Source: Cunninghamia lanceolata (taxonomy: Eukaryota > Streptophyta > Pinopsida > Cupressales > Cupressaceae). From it: a stretch of DNA of 64,000 nucleotides. Under the pieces are notes generated by a model, which saw only the letters and a list, made by a program, of their open reading frames with translations, did no database searches and was not told the origin of the DNA. Every line of letters begins with the position of its first letter. Positions within the stretch are counted from its first letter, which is position 1. Where the stretch lies: NCBI GenBank assembly GCA_027924645.1, contig BSBN01000297.1, positions 1,922,001 to 1,986,000 on the forward strand, read 5' to 3'. The position numbers and the translations under genes were made by a program. This document shows positions 46,888 to 58,790 of the stretch, one piece after another.

Positions 46888-47573
46888 TGTAGACACGTAA
46901 AATCACCCAGGACCCTACGCCTACCACATTTTTATCCTATTAATTAAATAAATTAAAACAATTTATTTAATTAATTATCCCACTTTTCCTAAGTCCTAAA
47001 TAAATAAATTCTTATTTATTTATTTAATCCCTTTCCCACTTCACATGATTTAATAAATATTCATTTATTAAATCTTTCTTTTTCCACTCAACTACCTAAA
47101 AAGTGAATAAAAGAATTAGAATTTTCTTTTATTCTCCACCACTAATTTTCTAACCATCTCCCACAAATTCAAAATAAAATAATGAAAATCCCTTTAATCT
47201 TCCACCATCCATCTCTCAACTACCCAACCAATTCAATCCTCACCATTAATCTCTCAACCAATTTTCAACCAATCTTGACCATCATCCAATCCAAAATCCT
47301 GTAAATGGAACCCTTATGTGAGCTATTTTTATCATGAACCTGAACACAACACCATGTTGTTGTTGTGAGAAAACACAATTCATCTTTCAATCAACAAATC
47401 TTTGGAGTATAACCATCTTTGGTGCAACAAGGATCGTATGGTGAGATTTCTTGTTTTATTTCATTTACATTTTGTCGATTCCTTTTCTCTAACTGAGGTT
47501 GCATTACATGTAGATTAGGGGTTTTAATAGTGCATTTGAATCCTTTGTTTTTGGTCTACATTTTGTGTACACA
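46888..47573 (+). repeat. 5' LTR of the LARD-like element
   Basis: The LTR starts TGTAGACACG and ends TGTGTACACA (686 bp). A run of A/T-rich short inverted repeats (attaattaaataaattaaaa, then tttatttaattaattat) marks the first 200 bp. The TATA position reads cctgtaaatgg (47298-47308), where the partner LTR has cctataaatgg. No standard tRNA primer site was recognised just to the right. Confidence 0.9.
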
Positions 47574-48183
47574 TTTTTGTCATGGCCAATAGGACCTTGT
47601 CCCTCTTTAAACTTTGTTTTTGTAGGTTTTTCTAACCCAAGTTTGCAGGTTTTCATTCTTTTGTGGAGAAATTTGAGGGTGAACTTTTATAGGGAGCCAC
47701 GATTTGGGAAAAGCTAAAGACAAAACCCTACTTTTTAAAGATTCACTTATATCTTTCAAATGACTGGGAGTTTTTCTACAATTTTTATATTAAAGTTTTA
47801 CGATCATCTAAGGAGCCTCCAATCCAAATATTAGGTTTATACCATTGATATTGAGTGCGTTATTTCAGTTTTATGATTTTTAAAGATTTGTTTATATATT
47901 TGAAACAACTGGGAATTTTTCTACAAATTTTTAATTGAAGATTTAGGATCATCTAAGAAGGCTACTTTCCAAAAATAAGACTCAGATCATTATTGAGAGA
48001 ATAATGCCAATTTTATGATTTTTCATAAATCTGCTTTCTAGGCCACAAATCAATGAATTTTTCTGATATCTTTACATTTTTGGAAAGATCTCCAAAATTT
48101 ATCCAGGGTATATTCTTAGTATTTTTATTTTTGAGTCCAAAAACATTAAAAAATAATCATATTTAAGTTGACTATTTGGTAAA
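47574..48183 (+). other. LARD-like element leader
   Basis: This is untranslated leader between the 5' LTR and the first nested solo LTR. It contains two similar phrases (about 47740-47830 and 47880-47960: 'aaagatt(c/t)(a/g)(c/t)ttat...ctgggaatttttctacaa'), an imperfect direct repeat. The last five bases, gtaaa (48179-48183), are the solo LTR's target copy. Confidence 0.6.
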
Positions 48184-49582
48184 TGTTGGAAACTTGCTGG
48201 TGTTGTCATTGATGTCAACCTCTAGCAGATGATTCACTTGGTTTCCAAGTGCTTTTGAGAAAATTTGAATAAAAAGGTGTGTAGTGTGACAAAGGTATGT
48301 TCAGTGATTTGCTTCGCACTTCTTCATAGTTGAAGATATGATTGTGCAGTTTGGAAGTGATGATCAGAGATGTTTAGAGGTGTTATATCCAGAGTTTTAG
48401 GTTCTGGATCGTGCGACAGTGGAAGATGTGTTTGATAGAGTGTTTAACTGTGAAGAAGGGTGTCTGGGAGAAATGATACTTCTCCGCATTTCTCCGCGTT
48501 TAGGTTTCTTGTCTTGCAGATCTGGGGAAGTGCTTATATTGTCTAAATCTACCTTCTCTTGAAGTTTCTAGTGTTGGGGTGCTTCGCAAGTTTAGCATTT
48601 GTATTGGTGATTAGTAGCAGTGTGTCCTGATGTGCATAATGAAGACATTCTTTGTTTCTAGTGGTTGCGGTAGTGTTGCAGAAGATTCTGATGATGGTGA
48701 ATATTCTGGTAAGGTGTGTGAATGCTATGGAGTGTCTCTCTCTAGTTCACATGATGCATTTTTGACTTAGAGAAGCATGGATGTGGTCACTAGCTCAGGC
48801 CGACCTGGCTTACTAGTGCCATGTGCAGAGGTACCTCATGGATTGTGGATGTGATGAGTAGCTTGGTGATACAGATTTGAGTCCTAGTTAACCCTTGACA
48901 TGGTCCACTTTCACTTCTTTCCACCAAGGAAGTGTTTAGTGCCAACCTATCTAGTGTTGCATGTTTAAGGTGCATGCTTCATTAGGACCGACCTAATTAA
49001 GATAGGTATTGGTTGTAGATGGTATAAATGCAAGGTAGAGAAGATGATGTGAATGTGAATCAAGGGTAGTGAGTTGTGTGCAAGATTAAATGCTTATGAC
49101 TCCAGAATGTAGTGAGCAGAAGGTGTCTACATTTTAGTGTGCCTAAAATTGTTGGAGGTAGTGAACCAAAGGTTGCAGATGGCAATGAGTGGCAATGGTG
49201 GATCTCTCCTATTTCTTTGAGATAGTGAATCTCTCTATAACAGTCTTCTTCTTTCTTCTCTCTTCTGGGAAGTGAGCCCTTGGCAATGAGCCTTTCTCTT
49301 AGCAGTGAGCCTTTCTCTGGGTAGTGAGCCCTTGGCAGTGAGCCTATTTGTTTTCGGTGTTGCTATTCATATATATGTGAGCTAATCCTCACTGTGGTTT
49401 TTCCCTTCTTGGGTTTTCCACATAAATTTGGTGTTCTTATGTGTTTCGATGTATTTGCATTGATGCTTCATATGTTTACATTCTGCTAATAAGAAGTTGA
49501 TGTTTGGAATTGCTTTGAGGGTTTAAAGTATTAATACACAACTGATTCACCCCCCCTCTCAGTTGTCTTGTGCATTCTAACA
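48184..49582 (+). repeat. solo LTR, copia-like, TSD GTAAA
   Basis: This 1399-bp LTR runs from TGTTGGAAACTTGC to GCATTCTAACA. gtaaa occurs on both sides (48179-48183 and 49583-49587). It has a TATA box in plus orientation (tggtataaatgc, about 49020-49031) and the plant copia end motif CTGATTCACCCCCCCTCTCAG (about 49542-49562). A cluster of 'agtgagcc' words lies at 49266-49345. No internal region follows, so LTR-LTR recombination removed it. The frame 48790-48975 is incidental. Confidence 0.92.
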
Positions 49583-50900
49583 GTAAAAATCTAGAAACTA
49601 CAGTTTCAATGGGCTATTCAATCTTGTGATGAGCATATCTTTTACATATCTGTATTTTGCTATATCATAACATTATTTTCTAATTTTTGTAGGAATTTTA
49701 TTATTATTTTTAATGCATTTCTTGTAGAAAAATTGCTTGTCCAAGACTATCTCTAAAACTACTAACTCATTTTGTGCAGCTACATTTATCGAAGACCATC
49801 TTTTTACTCACTAGTTTAGTTGCACAATTATTCTATGCTTTAATGGGGAATGAACATTGTTTGTTATTCTTGTGAGGGATTGTAAGAATGTATGCTCCCT
49901 CATTGCACTGAAAGGTGATCTTGGAGATCAAAAGCACTTTCTAGTTCTTTTCTTTGTATTAATCCCAAGAAATCAAGTTGTGTATGCTCTTCCTTCGTGC
50001 CACAATGTGATCTTAGGAATCAAAAGCATTTGATCTTTTTTCCCTTTAGTAGGCCTGCCCAAGGATTTCATCACCTCAGGGGATGACTTGAACCCTCATG
50101 TTCTGGAGGGGTATACAAATTTGGGAGAGAATCCGAAGATTCTCCCATTGGGGGACGCTTGTTGCTTTTGGCTAAGCTTGCAAGAACTTTATACTTTGCA
50201 AAGTGAAGGAGGAGAGTGGGTTACACTCTCAAACTAGGCCATTACACATACCCCTCATTTTGTAGACTTGGGTCTTGCATACCAAGTGTATAATGAGGAC
50301 ATCCCTTAGAAATCTGTATAGCCTAGATTAGGATCTCTTCGACCATTTTTTTCATGGTGCACCGGTAAGCAGTTAGCCTTGGGAAGTTACTCACGCTATG
50401 TTTCTAAGTTTGTTGAGATAGAGCTCAATGTGGGTAAGGCCTTAGAATCCACGGTAAGGAGTGTATAGGTGGTACATGACCTTGCATTCCCTAACTATTT
50501 GCAACTTCGTAGATAACATACTTATGGGCCCACAAAAATTGATACACCCACTTGAATAAAATAGGTTGTTGATGTGTTTTCTTGTGTGAAACTAGTGAAT
50601 ATCCTTACAAATTTTCACTTAAACCAAAGTGTTTGCTTTGTTTGTTGAATCCTCTTGAATCCTTAAACCAATCTTGTAAACAAGTCCTTGAACGTACAAA
50701 CTTGAAACTTACAATTAAACCTGAACACCCCACTTTGAAGAGACCATAGCTAAATCCTCTTGCAAAAAGGTTGAAATCATTCCAAGTCTATTCATCTAAT
50801 TCATAGTTTCATACCTATCTTGTGCGGAATCCATTTTCCTAATCATAGTCTCATCCCAAGGCTACCAAATCCATCTGCATCTTAGCTCATAGTTTTATCC
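49583..50900 (+). other. LARD-like element interior, long leader
   Basis: No reading frame of note was found. An imperfect repeat occurs at 49910-49950 and 50000-50040 ('gtgatcttggagatcaaaagcac' against 'gtgatcttaggaatcaaaagcat'). The long untranslated leader is typical of non-autonomous plant LTR elements. Confidence 0.5.
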
Positions 50901-50907
50901 AAACATC

Positions 50908-52560
50908 TTGTCATCCTTTATCATTTCCACCGTGGACCGTTGGTTTGAGAACTTTATTTTGCAATCTAGAACCCCTAGTCCTACTACCATTCATGAAGCC
51001 AATGTGCAACCCAAAGTTACAATCAAAGCAAGCCTCCAAACTATGCATCCATTAGATGAAATCTTTTATCCAAATACAACAAAAAATCCCTTTGCTGATG
51101 ATGATGATAGTCTTGTATATCAAGATGAATATCTTTGATAATGAGCTTATTACACATAAACTTGATATAATCTTTTATCCCTCACCCATAAATATGCAAT
51201 AGCCTTCTAATCAAGAACTAGTTAGCACTAGCCATTATGTTGATCCTATAGACATATCCATTAGTCATCCTTACAATACCTTTGACAAGGGAAGAACTAC
51301 TCTGGATCAAGGTCCTTAAAATCAATCCATATTTCCAACCTCAACCTCATGTGAGCACTTTGTATCCTCTACATCCAATGTAGATATTTCATCTTCATCC
51401 TTACACTCCAGCTCATCCCATCAATCCAACCCTCCATCTATTCAAAACTAGGATCCACAATCCAAACCCACCACATCCACACCATCCTTTTCAGATTTCC
51501 TCCAAGGACTATTAGCAAAGGAAAAATATCAATCTAGAAAGCACATAGCCAATGAGTGTACCTCTTCCAAGCCTATTAATGAGTCTACTAGTATCATACC
51601 TAGTCATCAAATTTCACCATGCAATCAAAAGTGTAACAACATGCCCATCTATGATCAAGTGCCATCATGTTAAGATCTTATCGCTCCTAAGCCTATTAGG
51701 CACAAATAAGAGTCCCCTAGTACCATGCTTATCCATCAAACACCATCATGTAATCCAATGCCTATCAATCCTGTCAAAGAGTCTCTTATCATAAGTGTAA
51801 GTCAAAATCCATCACGCAACCATGTTGTCAATGATTCAAAGCCTATCAAGCTCATCCAAGAAATTTCTACTTCCATCCAAACTCAAGAGCTATGTCAAGA
51901 ACAAATTCCAAAGCATGCCCAGCCGTGTCCTCAACCAATCAAGATCAAAGCATCCCAAGTCATTCTATCCATAATCAATATCACATTATTCACATTAATC
52001 CTATCTATGATCAAGATATTATCTATGGTCAAGATCCTATCCATGATCAAGACATCCAAATTAATTATATCCAATACCCAACTAGTCTTATCTATTATCC
52101 AACAACAATCACTTCCCATGACGAGACACTTGGTCCCCAAGAGCACATAGACAATCAAATAAATGATATTGATCATATCACATATAATCCTATGAGCATA
52201 GAAACCATCAAGATCTTAATCACATCAAGCATGAAGACAAGAAAATCACAATGGATCACATTGAGCAATCAAATGATCAAGGAATGACAAACATAAGCAA
52301 TGATCAAGGTACAACAAGTGTACACATTGAGCCAACACAAGAATCGTATTAAATAGGATATGGCACCTTCCAGAGGTCAAACTTACTTGTAGAGGAGACA
52401 ATCATAAGTTCTAATTGTTCTCAACAACATACCAATGAGCTAGCATCATGTTTCAAAAGCAACAAGTATCTTGTTGCAAAAAAGATATGTAAAAGCACGG
52501 ATTATCATGGAAAAGGATTGGGCCTTCACGAGTAAGGAATCCTAGAGCCTATCCCAATCT
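50908..52560 (+). pseudogene. low-complexity frame of the LARD-like element with G-patch-like motif
   Basis: Broken plus-strand frames run 50908-51138, 51552-51794, 51725-52150 and 51892-52287. They encode Ser/Pro/Ile/Gln-rich protein with repeated short phrases such as YDQDIIYGQDPIHDQD near 52010-52050. Near 52360-52560 a frame reads GYGTFQRSNLLVEE, then YHGKGLGLHE and, after a stop, GILEPI. This resembles the G-patch segment between Gag and RT in some plant gypsy elements. No catalytic motif is visible. It is probably a Gag-derived remnant. Confidence 0.45.
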
Positions 52561-54933
52561 ACATCAATCATGATCAAGGCATCAGAGATCATTAATCTAA
52601 ATAATCTAATGGTGTTAGTGATACTTCAATGATCACTGAGGCAACTTCATCCAATGAGAGTATTGAGATAGGGACCATTCATAGCCCCTACAACAAGCCT
52701 ACTACCAACAATCCTTCCACTTCCACTATCCCTACAGTCAAACTTTATCCTCCACATACCTAAGCCATCGATTGGGACCAACAAAATTGTAAAGCATACA
52801 AAGCAAAAGATCAAAGTCAAACATCAAAAGTGAATGAATCCAAAAATCAAGGAAAACACATAAAGGAAATATGGGTCCCAGACCAATCAAATCAAGCGAA
52901 GTGAAGTATCCAAATCAAGTAAATACTCAAAATCAAAGGACACACCATGCATATAATAGATGTCCACCACCTCTTAGATTATATGAAAATATCGGTCCTA
53001 ATTGCCATCCTAATCCCACATTCAAACTTCGGTCCTAATTGCCATCCTAATCCCACATTCAAACTTCATAATCCAAAATCCACATTCCATAATCCATCAT
53101 CTTAAGTATGGCGAGTCAAAAATCCACCAACATAATCTAAATTTCCAACTTATCTATCTAAACCCAATAAACCTCAATCACCTAAATCCACATATAACAT
53201 CCTCCATCCAAATCCAAAATCATGCCTAAAATCCAAAAACTCTACATCGTAAATCTGGTGCATTATGGCAACAATGCTTTATCATAAGGGCTATCATGGT
53301 ACTCTATCAAGATGTAAACATTTGAATAAGGCCAACTCAGTTATCAATGCGAATCACACCAACAACAATGGATTGCACAAGAAACCCTAACAAAGTAGTT
53401 ACTTCAGGTAAGTCACTACTGGCATGTTATGACATTAGCATCTACACCAACTATCTCAAATAGATAGGGACATGCAAAGACCTTTTGAAAATCAAGCTAT
53501 CAATGCTATCAAATCAGCACAACAAATTAAAAAAAAATAAAAATAAAAATCATTCGTCCAATGGTGAAAACCATTTTTATGGCACCTTAGATAAGTACCA
53601 TGATGAAAACCCATTCAGGGCATCATCTGCAAATTGATTGTCAACATATCTTGTACTTGGGGGGAAGTTGTCTCATCTATCCCATCCTATCTTCCTCATA
53701 TCATCCTAATCCATCATGTCCATGTCTTCTTGTTATCATTTCCCTTTGTCATCCCTCCTACTCAACTTTGATCTTGATATAAACTGAGGCATGATCTTGA
53801 AACATGCTTTGAAAAACTCTTGACATAGAAAATCCTTATGTAATAAATCCTCTAACCATCTTGTTATAGGTTATGCAGTTCACTATATCCCTTTAATCCA
53901 ACATGCTGAACAACATTTACAAAATAGGGGCATGCTATTCCTTTGTGACATAGTCCTTGGGGGTCACATCCTGTACCCTTCCATACATCTACCATTCATC
54001 CTCATTTACATCCACCATCAAAAATCCCTTAATCCATCCATCCAATTCATTAATCACATCATCCTAAAACAACTTATCTCCCATCCTTGTTTCTAGAATT
54101 GGTGTTCCCTTGTCACTAGTTATCATATGGAGATAACAATCCCATCCAGAGTAATCTAGTGCAATCATCCAAAACAATCCTATTCTAAAATAAATCCACT
54201 GCAATCATCCACATAATCCAATGCAATCAAAATCAAGTGTAGTAATCCCAATCCTATCCAAAAGCAATCCAAAAATAATCATCCCAATAAATCTTCCAAC
54301 AGTTAATCCACCGCAAGCAATCCCAATCCTCACAAATATTGCCAAATAGTCTAGCTTATCATCTTCAAGCATCCTTCAATCTTGTTCACAACCTAGCTGA
54401 AAATCTTAATCAACTTAATCTAATGAATCATCATCATTGGGATATATCATTCCCAATCCTCATGTTTTTCTTGGGATATATCATTCCCACATCAACAACA
54501 CAATCCTCACGTTGTTCTCGGGATATATCTTTCCCACATCAACAATGCTATCATCATCATCAATCAATCATCGATTTTTAGCTTGAGCGGCAACATCATG
54601 TTTGTTTTTGTATCATTTTCTACATGCTTGCTTACTTTTCTTGTGTGTGTTATCATTTTGTCTTGCATCTACATCGGTCCTTGCAACATACTTGCCACAA
54701 TGACATCATGATCTTTCATATCATGGTTTCCTTGGCATATGCTTTCTTGTGACCTTGATTCTTTTATGCATGAGACACATCACCACCATGGTCCTTATAC
54801 CATGGTGCATAACGTTTAGTGCTATATCAAACATCAGGTTGCTCACACCGACTAGCATGGCTATCCTTTCCTCCATCCTTTATCCCATCCTCTATCCTCC
54901 TCTTTTCTTTCCATCCATTTCGAGAGCATACCT
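52561..54933 (+). other. LARD-like element interior, 3' part
   Basis: There is no domain similarity. A perfect 37-bp tandem duplication lies at 52994-53067. From 54450 to 54550 the phrase 'gggatatatc(a/t)ttccca' occurs three times, spaced about 40-70 bp. A G-run (cttggggggaag, 53658-53669) resembles an internal polypurine tract. The last five bases, tacct, are the target copy of the next solo LTR. Confidence 0.5.
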
Positions 54934-56411
54934 TGTTAATATGCATAGGACAACTAAGAGGGGGAGTGAATCAGTTGTCACAAAACTTTAACCTCTTATC
55001 AATATATCAAATGTTCAATCACTGTTATTAAGATTTAACCATGAAAACATGAAACATGAAGTTTAACAATAACATATTCAACACATGAGACACCAAATTT
55101 TTACATGGAAAACCCTATAAGGGAAAAACCACGGTGGGTGTTAGCCCACAAAAATATATATGTTATAACAATACCGAAAAATAGAGGCTCATTGCCCAAA
55201 AATGCTCACTGCAAAGATCGGCTCATTGCCAAGGGGTGGCTCACTGCCAAGGATTTGCGAACTGATTTGATAGCATCTACTTCATGCCTGAGTTTAGTTC
55301 CATTGAAGCACAATACTTCTTTTCTGCTCTGTTCTTTTTACACTTCTCACTTATCTTCGCATTTTTGTTGGGGTACCTTTTTCACAACTACATTACATGT
55401 TTTTATACAACTCATCAACCTTGGAATAAACATCAAGGTTGGCATTACATTCATCAACTGTTGGAACAATCTCCAAGGTCGACATTACAATCATACATAA
55501 AAATAGGTCTGGACCTAATACAAAATTTGCTAAGGGAAAGATGTAAAGATGTATGCGGATCACACTACACCTTAGCTGGGACTCAAATATAATCTTCCAC
55601 ATCACAACATGCTACTACAATCTTCAAAGCATCTCCGCAATTAGTGAAAACAACTAGGTTGACTAAGATAGGTGTTAACACTAAGTCTTCTAAGAATAGT
55701 CTTCATCCATAATCCATAATTCTCTTTGCAGACCAATCTAAAGATAGGAACACAATTAGGAGACATCCACAAGCACATTGTAATCACCAAGAACATCCAC
55801 ACAACTTCTAACCAATTTATCAAGAAGATTCTTCAGACTGGAGCACTTAAACAACACTGTCAGCCACTGTCATAAAGAAAAGATCGCCTGCAGACCACCA
55901 AATCACGAACCATTGGAGTTGAGGGAACATAAAATCATCTCAAAATTAACTCTAGAGCTACAGACCAAAATACTTCAATGCGGAGGAATGCGGAGCATAA
56001 TACTTTCTCCCTGTCACCACCAAACATACAGAAAAAGTAGTTTTCACTCTGGTGAACATAACTCACTCAAATCTTCATACCAGAGGCTTAAACTTGGAAC
56101 ATAGCATCTTCAGACATATATCTAAATAACTTCTAATCTACAGATAAAGATATTCATTCTACAAGAAATGTGGAGCAATCTGTTGGACTGTTCTTCTGTA
56201 GACAAAGATACTCTGTAACACACTGTTTCCACTGGACGAGCAAATTTTCTCAATATCCTCAATATCAGGATCTCTAGCTCACTTACATAGGCAAATACAA
56301 AGCATCTAACTCATTACAATCAAGCATCAAAACAAGAGTATAGTTGACACTAATGACAACACAGATATGTTGACATCAATGACAACACCGGTTAAGCACA
56401 TACTTGCAACA
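54934..56411 (-). repeat. solo LTR, same copia-like family, TSD TACCT
   Basis: This 1478-bp LTR is the inverted relative of 48184-49582. In plus coordinates it opens TGTTAATATGCATAGGACAAC, with the motif ctaagagggggagtgaatcag, and closes TACTTGCAACA. tacct flanks both sides (54929-54933 and 56412-56416). A U5-type motif (catggaaaaccctataaggg, about 55108) and 'ggctcattgcc' words (about 55187-55250) mirror the other copy. A minus-strand TATA box lies near 55405 (TGTATAAAAACATG). Frames such as 55105-55500 lie inside it and are not genes. Confidence 0.92.
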
Positions 56412-56416
56412 TACCT

Positions 56417-56583
56417 GTGTCCTTCAAACCTGCCTACCCTCTTGATGGGGAATCATCACATTCCTCCTTTTTTATAAACCCCATCCTTTTCCATCCTTCC
56501 TCATATTAAACATCTATATTTTATTTCTCTTTGAAGTGACATTTCTTCTCTCAGTCACAACATCGTCTCAAAGAGGGATAAAA
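56417..56583 (+). other. LARD-like element end with polypurine tract
   Basis: The purine run aaagagggataaa (56571-56583) directly precedes the 3' LTR at 56584 and would prime second-strand synthesis. It sets the plus orientation of the element. Confidence 0.8.
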
Positions 56584-57275
56584 TGTAGACATACAAAAAT
56601 CACCCATCACCCTAGCCACGTCTACCACATTTTTATCCTATTAATTAAATAAATTAAAACAATTTATTTAATTAATTATCTCACTTTTCCTAAGTCCTAA
56701 ATAAATAAATTCTTTTTTATTTATTTAATCCCTTTCTCACTTCACATGATTTAATAAATATTCATTTATTAAATCTTTCTTTTTCCACTCAACAACCTAA
56801 AAAGTGAATAAAAGAATTAGAAATTTCTTTTATTCTCCAACACTAATTTTCTAACCATCTCCCACAAATTCAAAATAAAATAATGAAAATACCTTTAATC
56901 CTCCACCACCCATCTCTTAACTACCCAACCGACTCAATTCTCACCATTAATCTCAACCAATTCTCAACCAATCTTGATCATTGATCATTCAATCCAAAAT
57001 CCTATAAATGGACCCTTAAGTGAGCCATTTTTATCATGAACTAGAACACAACATCATGTTGCTACTATGAGCAACCACATTTCATCTTTCAATCAACAAA
57101 TCTTTGGAGTATAACCACCTTTGGTGCAACAGGGATCATATGGCGAGATTTCTTTTTTTATTTCATTTGCATTTCATCAATTCCTTTGCTCTAACTAAGG
57201 TTGCATTAAATGTATATTAAGGGTTTTATTAGTGCATTTGAATCTTTTGTTTTTGGTCTACATTTTGTGTACACA
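56584..57275 (+). repeat. 3' LTR of the LARD-like element
   Basis: This 692-bp LTR is about 93-95% identical to 46888-47573 by eye. The TATA box cctataaatgg (57001-57011) is intact here. It ends TGTGTACACA at 57275, followed by cataa. Confidence 0.9.
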
Positions 57276-57280
57276 CATAA

Positions 57281-57580
57281 CATCTTGTAAAATCCACTAT
57301 TGAGAAAAATAGAATAATAGAGGGAGAAGAAAGAGCATCCACCATAGAGAGAAAGAACACAAGACATACATAGGGAAAACCCTCTTGAGTAAAAAACCCA
57401 CCCTCCTAACACCATGAACCCTTGTATTAGTCAACAAATAAAGATTTATAGTACAAGACACAAGTTCCAATAAGGAGACCAACACCAATCTGTAACACTT
57501 TCCCTCCACCCTATAATTCAACATGTAATATTATCTAGCACTCGAAGCCTATCACATCTCACACATGCAACCACACATCT
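57281..57580. other. flank with copia-LTR-like phrase
   Basis: The phrase 'agggaaaaccctcttgagtaaaaaaccc' type motif (57380-57410) matches the U5-like motif in the copia LTR at 3672. An old LTR was probably the target here. Frames on the minus strand are not convincing genes. Confidence 0.45.
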
Positions 57581-57830
57581 TGTCACAACCCTTATTTTCA
57601 ATAATTAATTATAAAATTTAAATATTATTATTTAAATGATTGTTGACTAATTTTGACTTGTGCGTGTGTGCGACAGGAACACTCTCTCCCTTTCTTGACA
57701 GAGAGAGAGTATCATCGAGGCAGAGGGCATCTAGCCAACTAACAGCGAATTACACTGAAGCGAATCCGCACACACCACATAGTTTCATGTAGACTAAATT
57801 TGCATATATTATTTGCATTTAGAATAATTA
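57581..57830 (+). repeat. gypsy-type LTR fragment (TGTCACAACCC family)
   Basis: It begins TGTCACAACCCTTATTTTCAA and matches the reverse complement of 30890-31104 phrase by phrase (gattgttgactaatt, gagagagagtatcatcgaggcagag, cacacaccaca). After about 57830 no clear match was followed. No LTR end was found before the PDI start at 58250, so this may be a truncated or solo LTR lying upstream of that gene. Confidence 0.6.
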
Positions 57831-58207
57831 ATTAGTTGAGTTGAATATAATTATTCTGCATAAATATTTTGAAAATAAAAATAAGATAGTTTTTTAATAG
57901 TTAAATCAGTTGCAAAATACTAGGATATTTAGCCGATAGGCTTATATGTGGGACATTTTTGTCCCAGAAAACTGTCTCACTCCGGAAAGTTGTCAACCTT
58001 CGGTCATTTTTTGTCCCAATGATCTGAATTACAAATTGTGTGTTGTTGAGGTTTTTGTTTTATGTATTAAAGTGGGGATACGTATCGTAATTATGAATGA
58101 AGCCACTTGCAATGTTCGTATGGAATTCAGATGCAGTGAATTATATATTAACCTTTCCCACGCCTGCCTTTTAAGGTTTTTCTAAAATATTTACAGAGTC
58201 TCGCAGG

Positions 58208-58219
58208 TATATAAATATA
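58208..58219 (+). promoter_or_regulatory. TATA box before the PDI exon
   Basis: tatataaatata lies 31-42 bp before the ATG at 58250. This position would allow transcription to start only about 10 bp before that codon. It is a plausible core promoter, but A+T-rich chance matches are common here. Confidence 0.4.
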
Positions 58220-58249
58220 GTTTCATAGACCCTAGTAACATTGGCAGCC

Positions 58250-58790
58250 ATGGGGTCGAGAAAACTTGTCAAATTGTTGTCGTGATGCTCCTGTTGATCT
58301 ATATATTCTAGTGGCTACATTGTGCAGAAAATGCTATTAAAAAAGACTCCGATTCTGACAAGATTGACGAGCTACAACTTCTGGAGGATGAGACAACAAA
58401 ATATTGAGCAAAATCCCTGACAAGCATGAAGAAGAACTTGAAGAGGAGTTTGAAAAATTTGAAAATTTTGATGCAGAAGATCAGTAGTTATTCTATGCTG
58501 GACGTCGACGAAAAGGATGTGGTGGTGTTAAAGGAGGGGAACTTCACCGATTTGGTCTCTAAAAATCATTTTGTTATGGTCAAATTTTATGCGCCTTGGT
58601 GCGTGCATTGTCAAACTTTGGCTCCCGAGTATGCTGCGGCTGTAACGGATTTGAAAGGAGAAGTTGCTTTGGCAAAAGTCGATGCTACGGAAGAAAACGA
58701 TTTGGCGGAGAAATTTAGTGTGCAGGGGTTTCGTACAATATATTTCTTTGCCGATGGAGTTCACAAGCCGTATCCTGGTGAAAGAACAAA
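58250..58790 (+). pseudogene. protein disulfide isomerase-like, first exon, damaged
   Basis: This matches the N-terminal thioredoxin domain of plant PDI-like proteins (PDIL1-3/1-4 type), ER enzymes that form and rearrange disulfides. After a signal-peptide-like start (MGSRKLVKLL, then, shifted, VVMLLLIYIF) comes an acidic linker (HEEELEEEFEKFENFDAED) in another frame. The domain follows: DVVVLKEGNFTDLV, MVKFYAPWCVHC, LAPEYAAAVTDL, AKVDATEENDLAEKFSVQGFRTIYFF, HKPYPGERTK. The active site is CVHC rather than CGHC, and the conserved cis-Pro (GFPT) is Arg. At least three frameshifts and two stops precede the domain. A GT donor (GTGAGA) follows at 58791. No second exon was found to the right. Confidence 0.82.

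Larger units (their letters stand above)
46888..57275 (+). mobile_element. LTR retrotransposon without visible pol (LARD-like), TSD CATAA
   Basis: Two near-identical LTRs (46888-47573 and 56584-57275) bound this element. cataa occurs at 46883-46887 and 57276-57280, a perfect 5-bp target duplication. A polypurine tract (aaagagggataaa) abuts the right LTR, fixing the plus orientation. Subtracting the two solo LTRs inserted in it leaves about 7.5 kb. The interior has low-complexity frames and a G-patch-like motif but no protease, RT or integrase that I can see, so it would need proteins from another element. The G-patch-like motif and size suggest gypsy kinship. Confidence 0.85.

Noticed and set aside
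55105..55592. Plus-strand frames of 102-131 codons
   Set aside because: They are within a solo LTR and antisense to it, with no protein similarity.
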